DNA of 7,463 nucleotides from Phycisphaerales bacterium (GCA_028288875.1 JAQGHK010000624.1:1-7463), one strand, 5' to 3'. Counted from the stretch's first letter, positions 1 through 6,174 are shown. The notes: generated by a model from the sequence alone, not told the origin. Numbers and translations: made by a program.

Positions 1-3000
1 CAAAGCCGCCAGACCGCCGTCACGGTGATCGGCGACCGCGTGGTGGCGTTGCTTGGTCAGTACAACCCGAGCGCGGCGATTGCCTCGGGCTACGGCATGG
101 CCAACGCGCAGCTGGTCTGCCTCGACCGAAATACCGGCCGTCGCAACTGGTCGGCCAGTCTGCAGCAGCGGAACGCGCTGCCGGATTCGGCGGCGGGCCT
201 GCGGGACGGCACTTTCTACGGCACGCCACTGGTCGACGGCGACACCGTCTATTCGCTGGTGACTGCCAATCGCGGCCAGCAGTTCGATGAATGCTATATC
301 GCCGCATTTAACCTGGCCAACGGCGCTTTCAAATGGTCCACGTACGTGGCGAGTGCGTCCCTGGGCAATCCGGACATGGCAACGGGCGAGCCGATGTCGG
401 GCCCGCCGGCATCCGTTTCGATGGCGGGCGGCAAGCTGTTCGTGCTGACCAACCTGGGCGCGCTCGCCTGCCTGAACGCCGACGACGGTCGAACCCAGTG
501 GCTGAACATCTACGGCCGCAACGCGGCGGTCGTTAACGGGCAGCGGATGAACCGTTTCCTCCCGCGGCCCGCCCCGTCGGGCAAGCCGTTTGAGCTCGGG
601 CCGCCGATCATTGCCGGCGGAAACGTCTTCGTGCTTCCCGCCGACGCGACGTCGATCTACGTCTACAACGCCGCCGACGGCACGCCCGTCCGAACCCTCC
701 CTCGCCAGCCCGACACGCGCTTTCCGCAGTTCAGCACGATCGTCGGCATCACTGGCGACACGATGGTGCTGGCCAACCAGTCGATGCTGTTCCGCCTGCC
801 GTGGAAGACGTTCGATACCACCAAATCGCTCGTCGAAAACGGCGGGCTCTACAAGAACATCACGCCGGAGGAAGGCGACGACCGCAACCCGCCCGATTCC
901 ATCCGCGGCCGGCCGTTCCTGTCGGCCAAGTCGATTCTGGTGACGACCAATGAGCGGCTGTACCGCGTGGCGCTGGAGTCGTTCAAGATCGACGCCGTCT
1001 ATCCCGCGCAAGGCAAGTGGGACACCGACGAATCGGCCGGCAACATCGTGGCGACGCCGGAAAACCTGATCATCGCCGGGCCCGGCCGCGTGACCGTTTA
1101 CGCCGATCTGGCCGTCGCGACGGCGAAGCTGGATGCCCGGCTGGCCGCCGACGCCGGCGACGTGGACGCGTCGCTGCGATACGCCGATCTACTGTTCGCC
1201 GCGGGTCAGCCCAAGCCGGCCCTGGCGCGGCTGGACGAAGCCGCCGCCCACCTCGGCGGCCTGTCGAGCCTTACACCCGGCGCGCTGCGCGACCGGTTCT
1301 TTGAATCCACGATCGGCTATGCCACCAAGCTGCAGCGCGAAGAGAACGATCCTGCGCTCATCAACAGCCTTTTCGACCGCGCCGCCGCTGCCGCGAATTC
1401 GCCGATGCAGCAGGTGCGATACCGCGTCAGTCGGGCGGCGTTCCTGCATCAGAAAGGCGACATCGCCGGCGAGCTGAGCCTGCATCAGCAGATCCTCGCC
1501 CGCGCCGATTGGCGAAGCGTGCCTGCGGCCGGGAAAGGCGTGCCCAGCAGCGCGGGCGCCGAGGCTGAGGCGGCGGTGACTGAACTGGTCCGCCAGAACG
1601 GCCCGCAGATTTACGCCTCGTACGAAGTCGCTGCAGCCGACGCGTTCGCCAACGCGCAAAAGACCACGCCCACCGATCCCGACGCGCTGCTGGCGATCGC
1701 CGATGAGTATCCGGGATCGCGCCTGACGCCCGATGCGCTGACGAGCGCGGCCGACCGCTTCGAAGAAACACATCAGCCGCGGCGCGCCACGCAAACGTTG
1801 CGGCGACTGCTCAAGCGAGACTTGTCGAACGAGCGCCGTCAAATCGCCCTCCAAGCCTTGGCCCGGAACCACTTGGCCGTGCCGTACCAGGCGGCCATCG
1901 CGCAAGTGCGGTTACGGCAGGCCAAGGCGTTCGCACCGGATGCAAAGCTGACGGCCCCGCTTTTGCTCCCCGACGGAAAGCCATTGGCCGTCACCACCGT
2001 GGCCGACGCGCTGACTGAGATCGAGAAATATCGCAGCGATGCCCAGCTACGGCTGCTGCCGAAGCTCGGCATCCCGCCCGCGGTCGTCGGCAAAGCGCCC
2101 CAGCCGCCGCTGCGGCCAGCGGTCGAAGTCGCCTTGGCATCGGCCATCGTGGAACAGCAGGCCGATCTTGTTCGCAATGACCGCGTGATCGCGTACGGGC
2201 TGGACCACCGCGTCGGCGTGATCGCCGGCGATTCCGGCAAAGTCAGCTGGACTAGCGTTAACGCCGAAGACACGCCGGTCGGCTGCGGCTTCGTCGGCGA
2301 TACGCTCATCGTCGTGGCCGGCCCTGAAGTCACCGCCGTCGATGGCGGGGGAAAGCTGCTCTGGAAGACGGCGCTCACGGTGCTGCCCACGATCGACGTA
2401 GCCCCCGGCGCGCCGGTCTCTGAGACAGCCTCAAAGGACGAAGACGCCCTCCCGCCGCAAATCTTTATCGATAGGCGCGGGCGGCTCAATCGGCAAAACT
2501 TCCGCGGCGGGTTTCGTCGCATGATCAATCCGGTCGACGTCGTAGATAAAGACACGCCGACGTCCGGCGCGGAACGCATCCTGCAGTACCGGCTGCTGAG
2601 CGACCGCGTGGTCGTCGGCACCAGCCTCGGCCGGGTAGTCGCGTTGGATCTGGCGACCGGCGTTCCGGTCTGGCAGACCCGGGCGAGCGATCTGCCCGTC
2701 AGCCGGCTACTGAGCAACGACGATTTCATCGCCGTCAGCTTTGCTGATCCGCCGGCCAGCAGCAGCGTGGTCGTCTTCGACGCAGTCACCGGCCAAACCC
2801 TCCTGAACAAGGTCTATGACGGCAACAGCCTGCCGCAGGCGGGCGGGTTGGTGAACATGGCGCTTTCGCCCGACGGCGTGCTGATCACCATGCTGTCGAG
2901 CCGGTTGATTGGCATCGATCTTTACGACCTCGGCAGCGGCGACTGGAAGCAGGACGCGACGCGTCTCAAAAACGGCGAGGCCCCGTTCATCACTTCCGGG

Positions 3001-3579
3001 CAGGACGGCCAGCTCGTGTTCGCCGGCGACCGCGTGCTGACCGTCTACCGCTCCAATGGCGGCGCCCAGTCCGCCCGGGCGTTTTCCCTGCGAACGCTCA
3101 AGCCGATCACGGCCCCCGATCCGCGCACCGGCCAGTTTGCCGAGGTCCCGTACGGGCCCAAAGGGAGCGATCCGGAGGGCGCCCCACTTTCGATCGCGGC
3201 TAGCGGTTCGCACTTTTATCTATGGGGCCCGCGGTCGCTCGCTCAGTACGACCTGGATCATCCCGAACAGATCGCGTGGTTCGCCTCGCAAGGCGTGGGC
3301 CGCGGGCCGACGCGGGACGTCGTGCTGACGCAGGATTACGTCCTGCAGATCAACCAGATGGGCAGCCAGAACCTGGCGGCCCCGGCGTTACCGACGGTCC
3401 AACTGGCGATGTACAGCCGAGCTGTTACGGCATCCGGCGTCGAAAGCGGCGTGCTGGATCAACGGCCGGTCGTTCGCGACCTGTCGACACTTCTCGCCAA
3501 CGAATGGCAGGTGACGGACGGCGCGTTTTATTACATCTCCGGCGACCAGAAGCTGAAGGTGCTGCAGGTCAATCGCTGA
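1..3579 (+). CDS. Large PQQ-like beta-propeller / TPR-like repeat protein, 5'-truncated
   Basis: The frame is open from base 1 with no stop. A GTG at 25 could serve as a start but has no clear ribosome binding site, and the first eight codons continue the same propeller strand, so the true start is almost certainly upstream. Counting from that GTG (1184 residues), residues 1-360 hold BamB/PQQ-type blades with the recurring pattern of a hydrophobic strand, D/N, two or three residues, G, then W: LDRNTGRRNW (33-42), FNLANGAFKW (95-104), LNADDGRTQW (150-159), YNAADGT (214-220). Residues 365-680 are Ala/Leu-rich and helical, TPR-like. From about 715 a second propeller begins: GDSGKVSW, DGGGKLLW, LDLATGVPVW, FDAVTGQT. 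An insertion at about 795-845 interrupts it and contains a basic, Arg/Asn-rich segment. Such proteins are usually exported scaffold or interaction proteins; any signal peptide lies outside the window. No enzyme active site or PQQ ligand set is evident. The propeller call is firm, the function unknown. Confidence 0.88.
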   Translation, partial: QSRQTAVTVIGDRVVALLGQYNPSAAIASGYGMANAQLVCLDRNTGRRNWSASLQQRNALPDSAAGLRDGTFYGTPLVDGDTVYSLVTANRGQQFDECYIAAFNLANGAFKWSTYVASASLGNPDMATGEPMSGPPASVSMAGGKLFVLTNLGALACLNADDGRTQWLNIYGRNAAVVNGQRMNRFLPRPAPSGKPFELGPPIIAGGNVFVLPADATSIYVYNAADGTPVRTLPRQPDTRFPQFSTIVGITGDTMVLANQSMLFRLPWKTFDTTKSLVENGGLYKNITPEEGDDRNPPDSIRGRPFLSAKSILVTTNERLYRVALESFKIDAVYPAQGKWDTDESAGNIVATPENLIIAGPGRVTVYADLAVATAKLDARLAADAGDVDASLRYADLLFAAGQPKPALARLDEAAAHLGGLSSLTPGALRDRFFESTIGYATKLQREENDPALINSLFDRAAAAANSPMQQVRYRVSRAAFLHQKGDIAGELSLHQQILARADWRSVPAAGKGVPSSAGAEAEAAVTELVRQNGPQIYASYEVAAADAFANAQKTTPTDPDALLAIADEYPGSRLTPDALTSAADRFEETHQPRRATQTLRRLLKRDLSNERRQIALQALARNHLAVPYQAAIAQVRLRQAKAFAPDAKLTAPLLLPDGKPLAVTTVADALTEIEKYRSDAQLRLLPKLGIPPAVVGKAPQPPLRPAVEVALASAIVEQQADLVRNDRVIAYGLDHRVGVIAGDSGKVSWTSVNAEDTPVGCGFVGDTLIVVAGPEVTAVDGGGKLLWKTALTVLPTIDVAPGAPVSETASKDEDALPPQIFIDRRGRLNRQNFRGGFRRMINPVDVVDKDTPTSGAERILQYRLLSDRVVVGTSLGRVVALDLATGVPVWQTRASDLPVSRLLSNDDFIAVSFADPPASSSVVVFDAVTGQTLLNKVYDGNSLPQAGGLVNMALSPDGVLITMLSSRLIGIDLYDLGSGDWKQDATRLKNGEAPFITSGQDGQLVFAGDRVLTVYRSNGGAQSARAFSLRTLKPITAPDPRTGQFAEVPYGPKGSDPEGAPLSIAASGSHFYLWGPRSLAQYDLDHPEQIAWFASQGVGRGPTRDVVLTQDYVLQINQMGSQNLAAPALPTVQLAMYSRAVTASGVESGVLDQRPVVRDLSTLLANEWQVTDGAFYYISGDQKLKVLQVNR

Positions 3580-3605
3580 ACGTACGACGAGCCGGCCCCA
3601 TCTTC

Positions 3606-3674
3606 GTAGGGGCGACATACATGTCGCCCGCGAGGGCCATCTACGTTTCCGGGCGACGTGTATGTCGCCCCTAC
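3606..3674. repeat. REPIN-like compound inverted repeat (GTAG-headed, GGGCGAC stem)
   Basis: Two 24-bp arms, 3606-3629 and 3651-3674, are reverse complements with one mismatch (A versus G in the stem) across a 21-nt spacer. Each arm is itself palindromic. The left reads GTAG, then GGGCGACAT, loop AC, then ATGTCGCCC. The right reads GGGCGACGT, GT, ATGTCGCCC, then CTAC. The GTAG tetranucleotide therefore faces outward at both ends, as in REP sequences paired into REPINs that are mobilised by RAYT transposases. It lies between two convergent genes, 26 bp after the propeller gene stop and 25 bp before the queF stop on the other strand. Its RNA could fold on either strand and may protect 3' ends or help end transcription, but there is no T-tract. 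The structure is seen directly; the REPIN identity is inference until other genomic copies are shown. Confidence 0.75.
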
Positions 3675-3699
3675 AGGAAACGCGCTCACCCGCCGCGGA

Positions 3700-4122
3700 T
3701 CAGTGCTTCGACTTCTTGAACGGATAGCTCACCGTGATCACACCGGCCGTCCCGCCGCGCGGGGCGAAGTCGCCGATGACCGTCATCCGGCGGGGTTTCA
3801 GCAGTTTCACCAGGTCGTCCAGAATCGTGTTGGTGACGCCTTCATAAAAGATGCCCTTGTTGCGGTAGGCGAAGAAATACAGCTTCAGGCTTTTCATCTC
3901 CACGCACAGCTTGTGCGGCACGTAGCTGACGGTGATCGTCGCGAAGTCGGGCTGGCTGGTTACCGGGCAGACGCTGGTGAATTCCGGGAAGACAAATTTA
4001 ATCTCGTAATCGCGGTCGGTGCGCGGGCTGGGGAAGCTTTCCAGGATCGAGGCAGGATTCGCGATCTGCTTGTCCGTGAGGATCGATCGCTTGCCCAGCT
4101 CATTCAGATTCAGTTTCGGCAT
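3700..4122 (-). CDS. queF: NADPH-dependent 7-cyano-7-deazaguanine (preQ0) reductase QueF, unimodular
   Basis: This cytosolic enzyme reduces the nitrile of preQ0 to the amine preQ1 with two NADPH, in queuosine tRNA-modification synthesis. Counting from the ATG at 4122 (140 residues), the catalytic nucleophile is Cys52 in FTSVCPVTSQPDF, with the conserved Asp59. The QueF signature E-x-K-S-x-K-L-Y is at 75-82 and the substrate-binding Glu is at 94 (GIFYEGVTN). The length fits the short, single-module QueF type. The position before Glu94 is Tyr, where the well-studied enzymes have His. In-frame ATGs at 4134 and further upstream exist, but the 4122 start gives the usual N-terminus (MPKLNLNELG) and sits 7 nt after a perfect TATAAT. 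The first 23 bp overlap the end of the exonuclease gene. No Shine-Dalgarno precedes the start, so expression is either leaderless or coupled to the upstream gene. No other queuosine genes are in the window. Confidence 0.95.
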   Translation of the reverse strand: MPKLNLNELGKRSILTDKQIANPASILESFPSPRTDRDYEIKFVFPEFTSVCPVTSQPDFATITVSYVPHKLCVEMKSLKLYFFAYRNKGIFYEGVTNTILDDLVKLLKPRRMTVIGDFAPRGGTAGVITVSYPFKKSKH

Positions 4123-5002
4123 AGAACGCATTATAGAGATCATCCGGCCACGGTGCGTCAAGGGTTTCTTCAACGGCCGGCACGACCGCGAGAATTCGCT
4201 CCAGCTTGAACGTCCGCTGTTCGTTCCGCAGGTGGCAATGGGCGAAGAGCGTCTGCGTGCCCCGGATGCGGCGGACGTACATCGGCGTCACGGTCCGCTG
4301 GCTGCGCTGCTGGGCGGCGTCCAAATAGGTGATGCAGACCTTCTGCCCCGCGACCAGCGAGACGGCCACCTCGTCGGAGACGATCTGCTTCCGCACCGGA
4401 TCGGCCGGCGGCTTGCTGGCGCCGCCTTGCATGGCCAGCACTTGGTCAAGCGTCAGATTCCACCCGCCACGGAACGCCAGCATCTTTTCGAAGACGGCGA
4501 AGGTCGTCAGGCAGTCGGCCAAGGCGCGGTGGGCGGTGCTGGTGGGCGCTTCCAACCGGGCGGCCAGCTTCTGCAGGCCGTTGCCGCCGCGGCCGAACTG
4601 CTTGTTGGCGATTTTCAGGGTGTCGAGCAGTGCGTACTCGCCGACCTCGCCCCGCAGCGGGTTGCCGAGCTTGCGGCATTCGCCATCGAAGAAGCCGATG
4701 TCGAAATGAACGTTGTGGCCGATGAGCACGGTCCCCGCCAGCATCTGCCGCACGGCAGGCCAGACGTCGCAGAACGTCGGCTGGTCGACCAGCATGTCAT
4801 TGGTGATGCCGGTGATGGCCGCCGCGCCGGGGCTGACGGGGCGGCCGGGATTCAGGAGCTGCTGGTAGGTCGCAACGACCTTGCCTTGCTCGATGCGGAC
4901 GACGCCGAGTTCGGTGATGCGGTCGCCGTAGGCGATCGACGAACCGGTAGTTTCGACGTCAATGACGCAGAGCGGGAGATCAAAAAGGCGGGTCGCATCC
5001 AT
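4100..5002 (-). CDS. DEDDh-family 3'-5' exonuclease (DnaQ/Pol III epsilon-like) with C-terminal WYL-like domain
   Basis: Numbering from the ATG at 5002 (300 residues), residues 10-175 form an RNase T/DnaQ exonuclease. Exo I is VIDVETTG with metal ligands Asp15 and Glu17. Exo II is GHNVHFDIGFF with Asp101. Exo III is HRALADC with His158 and Asp163. All DEDDh residues are present, so the domain should be active. After a linker, residues about 205-275 resemble a WYL domain (VCITYLDA, then RTVTPMYV, then RTFKLERILAV), with the W-Y-L core replaced by TLF. WYL domains are small SH3-like ligand or nucleic-acid sensing modules. The protein is not the replicative epsilon subunit in any obvious way; a repair or processing nuclease controlled by its WYL module is an inference. 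The ATG at 5002 is preferred over the one at 5068 because the extra 22 residues overlap the upstream gene and carry no domain. The ribosome site is weak (AAGAAGA, about 12 nt away). The gene overlaps its neighbours by 23 bp on both sides. Confidence 0.9.
   Translation of the reverse strand: MDATRLFDLPLCVIDVETTGSSIAYGDRITELGVVRIEQGKVVATYQQLLNPGRPVSPGAAAITGITNDMLVDQPTFCDVWPAVRQMLAGTVLIGHNVHFDIGFFDGECRKLGNPLRGEVGEYALLDTLKIANKQFGRGGNGLQKLAARLEAPTSTAHRALADCLTTFAVFEKMLAFRGGWNLTLDQVLAMQGGASKPPADPVRKQIVSDEVAVSLVAGQKVCITYLDAAQQRSQRTVTPMYVRRIRGTQTLFAHCHLRNEQRTFKLERILAVVPAVEETLDAPWPDDLYNAFYAETESE
4130..4161 (-). promoter_or_regulatory. Candidate promoter for a leaderless queF transcript
   Basis: On the minus strand TTGACG (4161-4156) is followed by a 20-nt spacer and a perfect TATAAT (4135-4130). 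Seven bases later comes the queF ATG (4122), so transcription from this -10 would start at or within a base of the start codon. That fits the absence of a Shine-Dalgarno. Against it, a 20-nt spacer is long for sigma-70, and the motif lies in exonuclease codons (Leu-Tyr-Asn), so it could be chance. Confidence 0.33.
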
Positions 5003-5258
5003 GCGATTTATCAATCTTCTTTGGGCCGAACAGCTTAACAGCTGTCCCGATGATAATTCCATACACAATAAACGAGCCGATGCACGCTATGCCCCACGGC
5101 GGCTTCCATCGATTTAATTGGAGGGAACCACTTAGCAGAATCCCGCCAGCGACAGCAACGCCAACCCAAGAGCTGCCTCGATAAACGCACCCCAGAATGT
5201 ATGGCCCAAACAATCCCAGGCAAAGGATAATGATGAACCAATCGCTAGGCCGCATCAT
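4980..5258 (-). CDS. Small three-helix membrane protein, unknown function
   Basis: I do not recognise this 92-residue protein. It has three clear hydrophobic segments: about residues 7-26 (WFIIILCLGLFGPYILGCVY), 33-48, and 55-77 (WGIACIGSFIVYGIIIGTAV within it). A short polar tail ending KKIDKSHGCDPPF follows. It starts 9 bp after the stop of the dehydratase gene and ends 23 bp inside the exonuclease gene, so translation is probably coupled to both. No strong Shine-Dalgarno is visible. GC is about 51% by hand count, well below the surrounding genes, and codon use is correspondingly less GC-biased in the third position. That suggests later acquisition or relaxed constraint. Without this gene there would be a 265-bp hole in a tight operon, and the hydrophobic pattern is unlikely by chance in a non-coding frame. 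It may anchor or partner the exonuclease, but nothing in the sequence shows this. Confidence 0.7.
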   Translation of the reverse strand: MMRPSDWFIIILCLGLFGPYILGCVYRGSSWVGVAVAGGILLSGSLQLNRWKPPWGIACIGSFIVYGIIIGTAVKLFGPKKIDKSHGCDPPF

Positions 5259-5267
5259 TGGGCCATT

Positions 5268-5741
5268 CTACATCTGCGTCCCAATGATGCTCGTCTCGAA
5301 CACCAGATTCCCGTTCACCACGCCTTGGGCGTTGCAGGTAATCCGGCGGTGGCGGTGGCCGGTGAGTTGGCTGAGGATGTAGAGGACGTCGCCGGGTTTC
5401 ACTTCGGCGCGGAACTTCGTATCGCCGAGCCCGCCGAAGCCGATGAAGCCGGGCCAGCCGACGTATTTTTTCGTGTAGAAACTGGCGACCTGGGCGGCCG
5501 CTTCCAGCATGATCACGCCCGGCAGCAGCGGACGACCCGGAATATGGCCGGGGACCCAGAACTCGTCCGCCCCGACTTCCTTACGGCCCAGGATCTGCCC
5601 CTTCACGCTGTCCGCCCACACGATGGCGTTCAGGTGCTCCATCGCGCCGCGCTGCGGGTTGAGCTCGCGGATCGTCTCCGGGCCAAAAAGCGTGGCACTG
5701 AGGTCGATCGAACCGAGGTCGAAGAGGAAACTGGGGGGCAT
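5268..5741 (-). CDS. fabZ: FabZ-like 3-hydroxyacyl-ACP dehydratase (hot-dog fold)
   Basis: FabZ removes water from (3R)-hydroxyacyl-ACP to give the trans-2-enoyl-ACP in the cytosolic type II fatty-acid cycle. The 157 residues fit a single hot-dog domain. The active-site helix motif is at 66-84: HIPGRPLLPGVIMLEAAAQ, with catalytic His66 and Glu80. The usual HFPG reads HIPG here. The following GFGGLGDTKFRAEVKPGDVL (101-120) matches the FabZ strand around the acyl tunnel. The first 30 residues (FLFDLGSIDLSATLFG onward) are an N-terminal extension different from E. coli FabZ, as I would expect in planctomycetes. The ATG at 5741 has an AGGA (5754-5751) nine bases upstream. It is the first gene of the minus-strand cluster, and only 36 bp separate it from the REPIN-like repeat. 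Another hydroxyacyl-thioester dehydratase role (a specialised lipid or polyketide) cannot be excluded, because no fab or acyl-carrier genes are adjacent. Confidence 0.88.
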   Translation of the reverse strand: MPPSFLFDLGSIDLSATLFGPETIRELNPQRGAMEHLNAIVWADSVKGQILGRKEVGADEFWVPGHIPGRPLLPGVIMLEAAAQVASFYTKKYVGWPGFIGFGGLGDTKFRAEVKPGDVLYILSQLTGHRHRRITCNAQGVVNGNLVFETSIIGTQM

Positions 5742-5777
5742 GGAGTCCGTTCCTGCAGGGAAGGTTTGGAAATCTTT

Positions 5778-5850
5778 GGCGTAGCCGCGAGCTTGCTCGC
5801 GGGTTTTGCGGTTTGAACGTTTAAACCGCGAGCAAGCTCGCGGCTACGCC
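5778..5850. repeat. REPIN-like compound inverted repeat (GTAG-headed, CCGCGAGC stem)
   Basis: Arms 5778-5802 and 5826-5850 are perfect 25-bp reverse complements across a 23-nt spacer. Each arm contains its own perfect 8-bp hairpin: GTAG, CCGCGAGC, TT, GCTCGCGG on the left; CCGCGAGC, AA, GCTCGCGG, CTAC on the right. The spacer and the right arm also make a near-palindrome at 5808-5829 (GCGGTTTGAAC against GTTTAAACCGC, one mismatch), so alternative folds compete. GTAG heads face outward, as in RAYT-mobilised REPINs. It lies just past the terminator of the Hc1-like gene and 36 bp before the fabZ start codon, so any transcript entering fabZ from upstream would carry it in the leader. The repeat structure is certain; the REPIN class is inference. 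Confidence 0.82.
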
Positions 5851-5851
5851 G

Positions 5852-5892
5852 AATAAAACGTCGTCCGGACGCGGTTGCGCGTCCGGACGACG
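5852..5892 (-). terminator. Rho-independent terminator of the Hc1-like gene
   Basis: Read on the minus strand, a perfect 15-bp GC-rich stem (arms 5892-5878 and 5873-5859, containing GTCCGGAC) closes a 4-nt CAAC loop. TTTTATT follows directly (5858-5852). It starts 15 bp after the stop codon of the Hc1-like gene. This is a canonical intrinsic terminator. On the plus strand the same hairpin is not followed by a T-run, so it acts in one direction only. Confidence 0.9.
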
Positions 5893-5907
5893 GATTTCGG
5901 GGAAACA

Positions 5908-6141
5908 TCAGTCGGCGGTCGGGGCGGCATCGTCGGATGCGCCACCGGCGGCGGGAGCTTCGCCTTCCCCGCCACGGCCTTCCAGGATTTTCTTGCGGAC
6001 TTCCTGGGCGGCCGACTTGATGTCCTGCATTTTCTTGCGGGCACGGGTGCCGGCGGCCTTATTGCCGCCAACGGCCTTGGCGACGTCGTCCTCGGATTCC
6101 AGGACCATCTGTTTGAGCTGTTCGAATTCGGGCAATGCCAT
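5908..6141 (-). CDS. Hc1-like histone H1-family small protein
   Basis: The 77-residue protein resembles chlamydial Hc1 and the short histone-H1-like proteins common in planctomycetes. Residues 1-55 (MALPEFEQLKQMV, then DDVAKAVGGNKAAGTRARKKMQDIKSAAQEVRKKIL in two overlapping helical stretches) show the typical helix, GNKAA turn and Arg/Lys-rich helix. Hc1 proteins bind DNA and compact the nucleoid. Here residues 56-77 are Gly/Ala/Asp/Glu-rich and acidic, with no Lys-rich tail, so simple DNA condensation is less certain; regulation of ribosomal or nucleoid functions is possible. The start is set by a strong ribosome binding site AAAAGGAG (6154-6147), five bases before the ATG. A candidate promoter lies upstream and a strong terminator downstream, so it is a single-gene transcript, probably highly expressed. 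The family call rests on recognition of the sequence pattern rather than an alignment. Confidence 0.83.
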   Translation of the reverse strand: MALPEFEQLKQMVLESEDDVAKAVGGNKAAGTRARKKMQDIKSAAQEVRKKILEGRGGEGEAPAAGGASDDAAPTAD

Positions 6142-6174
6142 GTCGTCTCCTTTTCGAGAATGGGTGAATCTTAG

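Noticed and set aside
1839..2810. Long minus-strand open frame (323 codons) opposite the propeller gene
   Set aside because: It is low-complexity Ser/Thr/Arg-rich, has no recognisable domain and mirrors a strongly supported plus-strand gene; long antisense frames are expected at this GC.
3606..3674. CRISPR-like repeats or an ordinary single terminator
   Set aside because: There are only two units, in inverted orientation, with no array, and no T-tract follows the hairpins on either strand.
4019..5038. Long plus-strand open frame (339 codons) opposite the exonuclease and queF genes
   Set aside because: It spans two genes with intact catalytic motifs on the other strand, and its product is a His/Arg/Gly-rich shadow with no domain.
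5003..5068. Upstream start at 5068 for the exonuclease gene
   Set aside because: It would add 22 residues with no domain content inside the membrane-protein gene; the ATG at 5002 puts the Exo I motif at the usual distance from the N-terminus.
5325..5816. Plus-strand open frame of 163 codons over the fabZ gene
   Set aside because: The opposite strand carries the complete HxPG...E dehydratase motif, and this frame runs into the inverted repeat without any domain.
5778..5850. Terminal inverted repeats of a small insertion sequence or MITE with coding content
   Set aside because: Only 23 nt lie between the arms, no target-site duplication is visible at the ends, and each arm is a self-contained GTAG-headed hairpin, which fits REP elements better.
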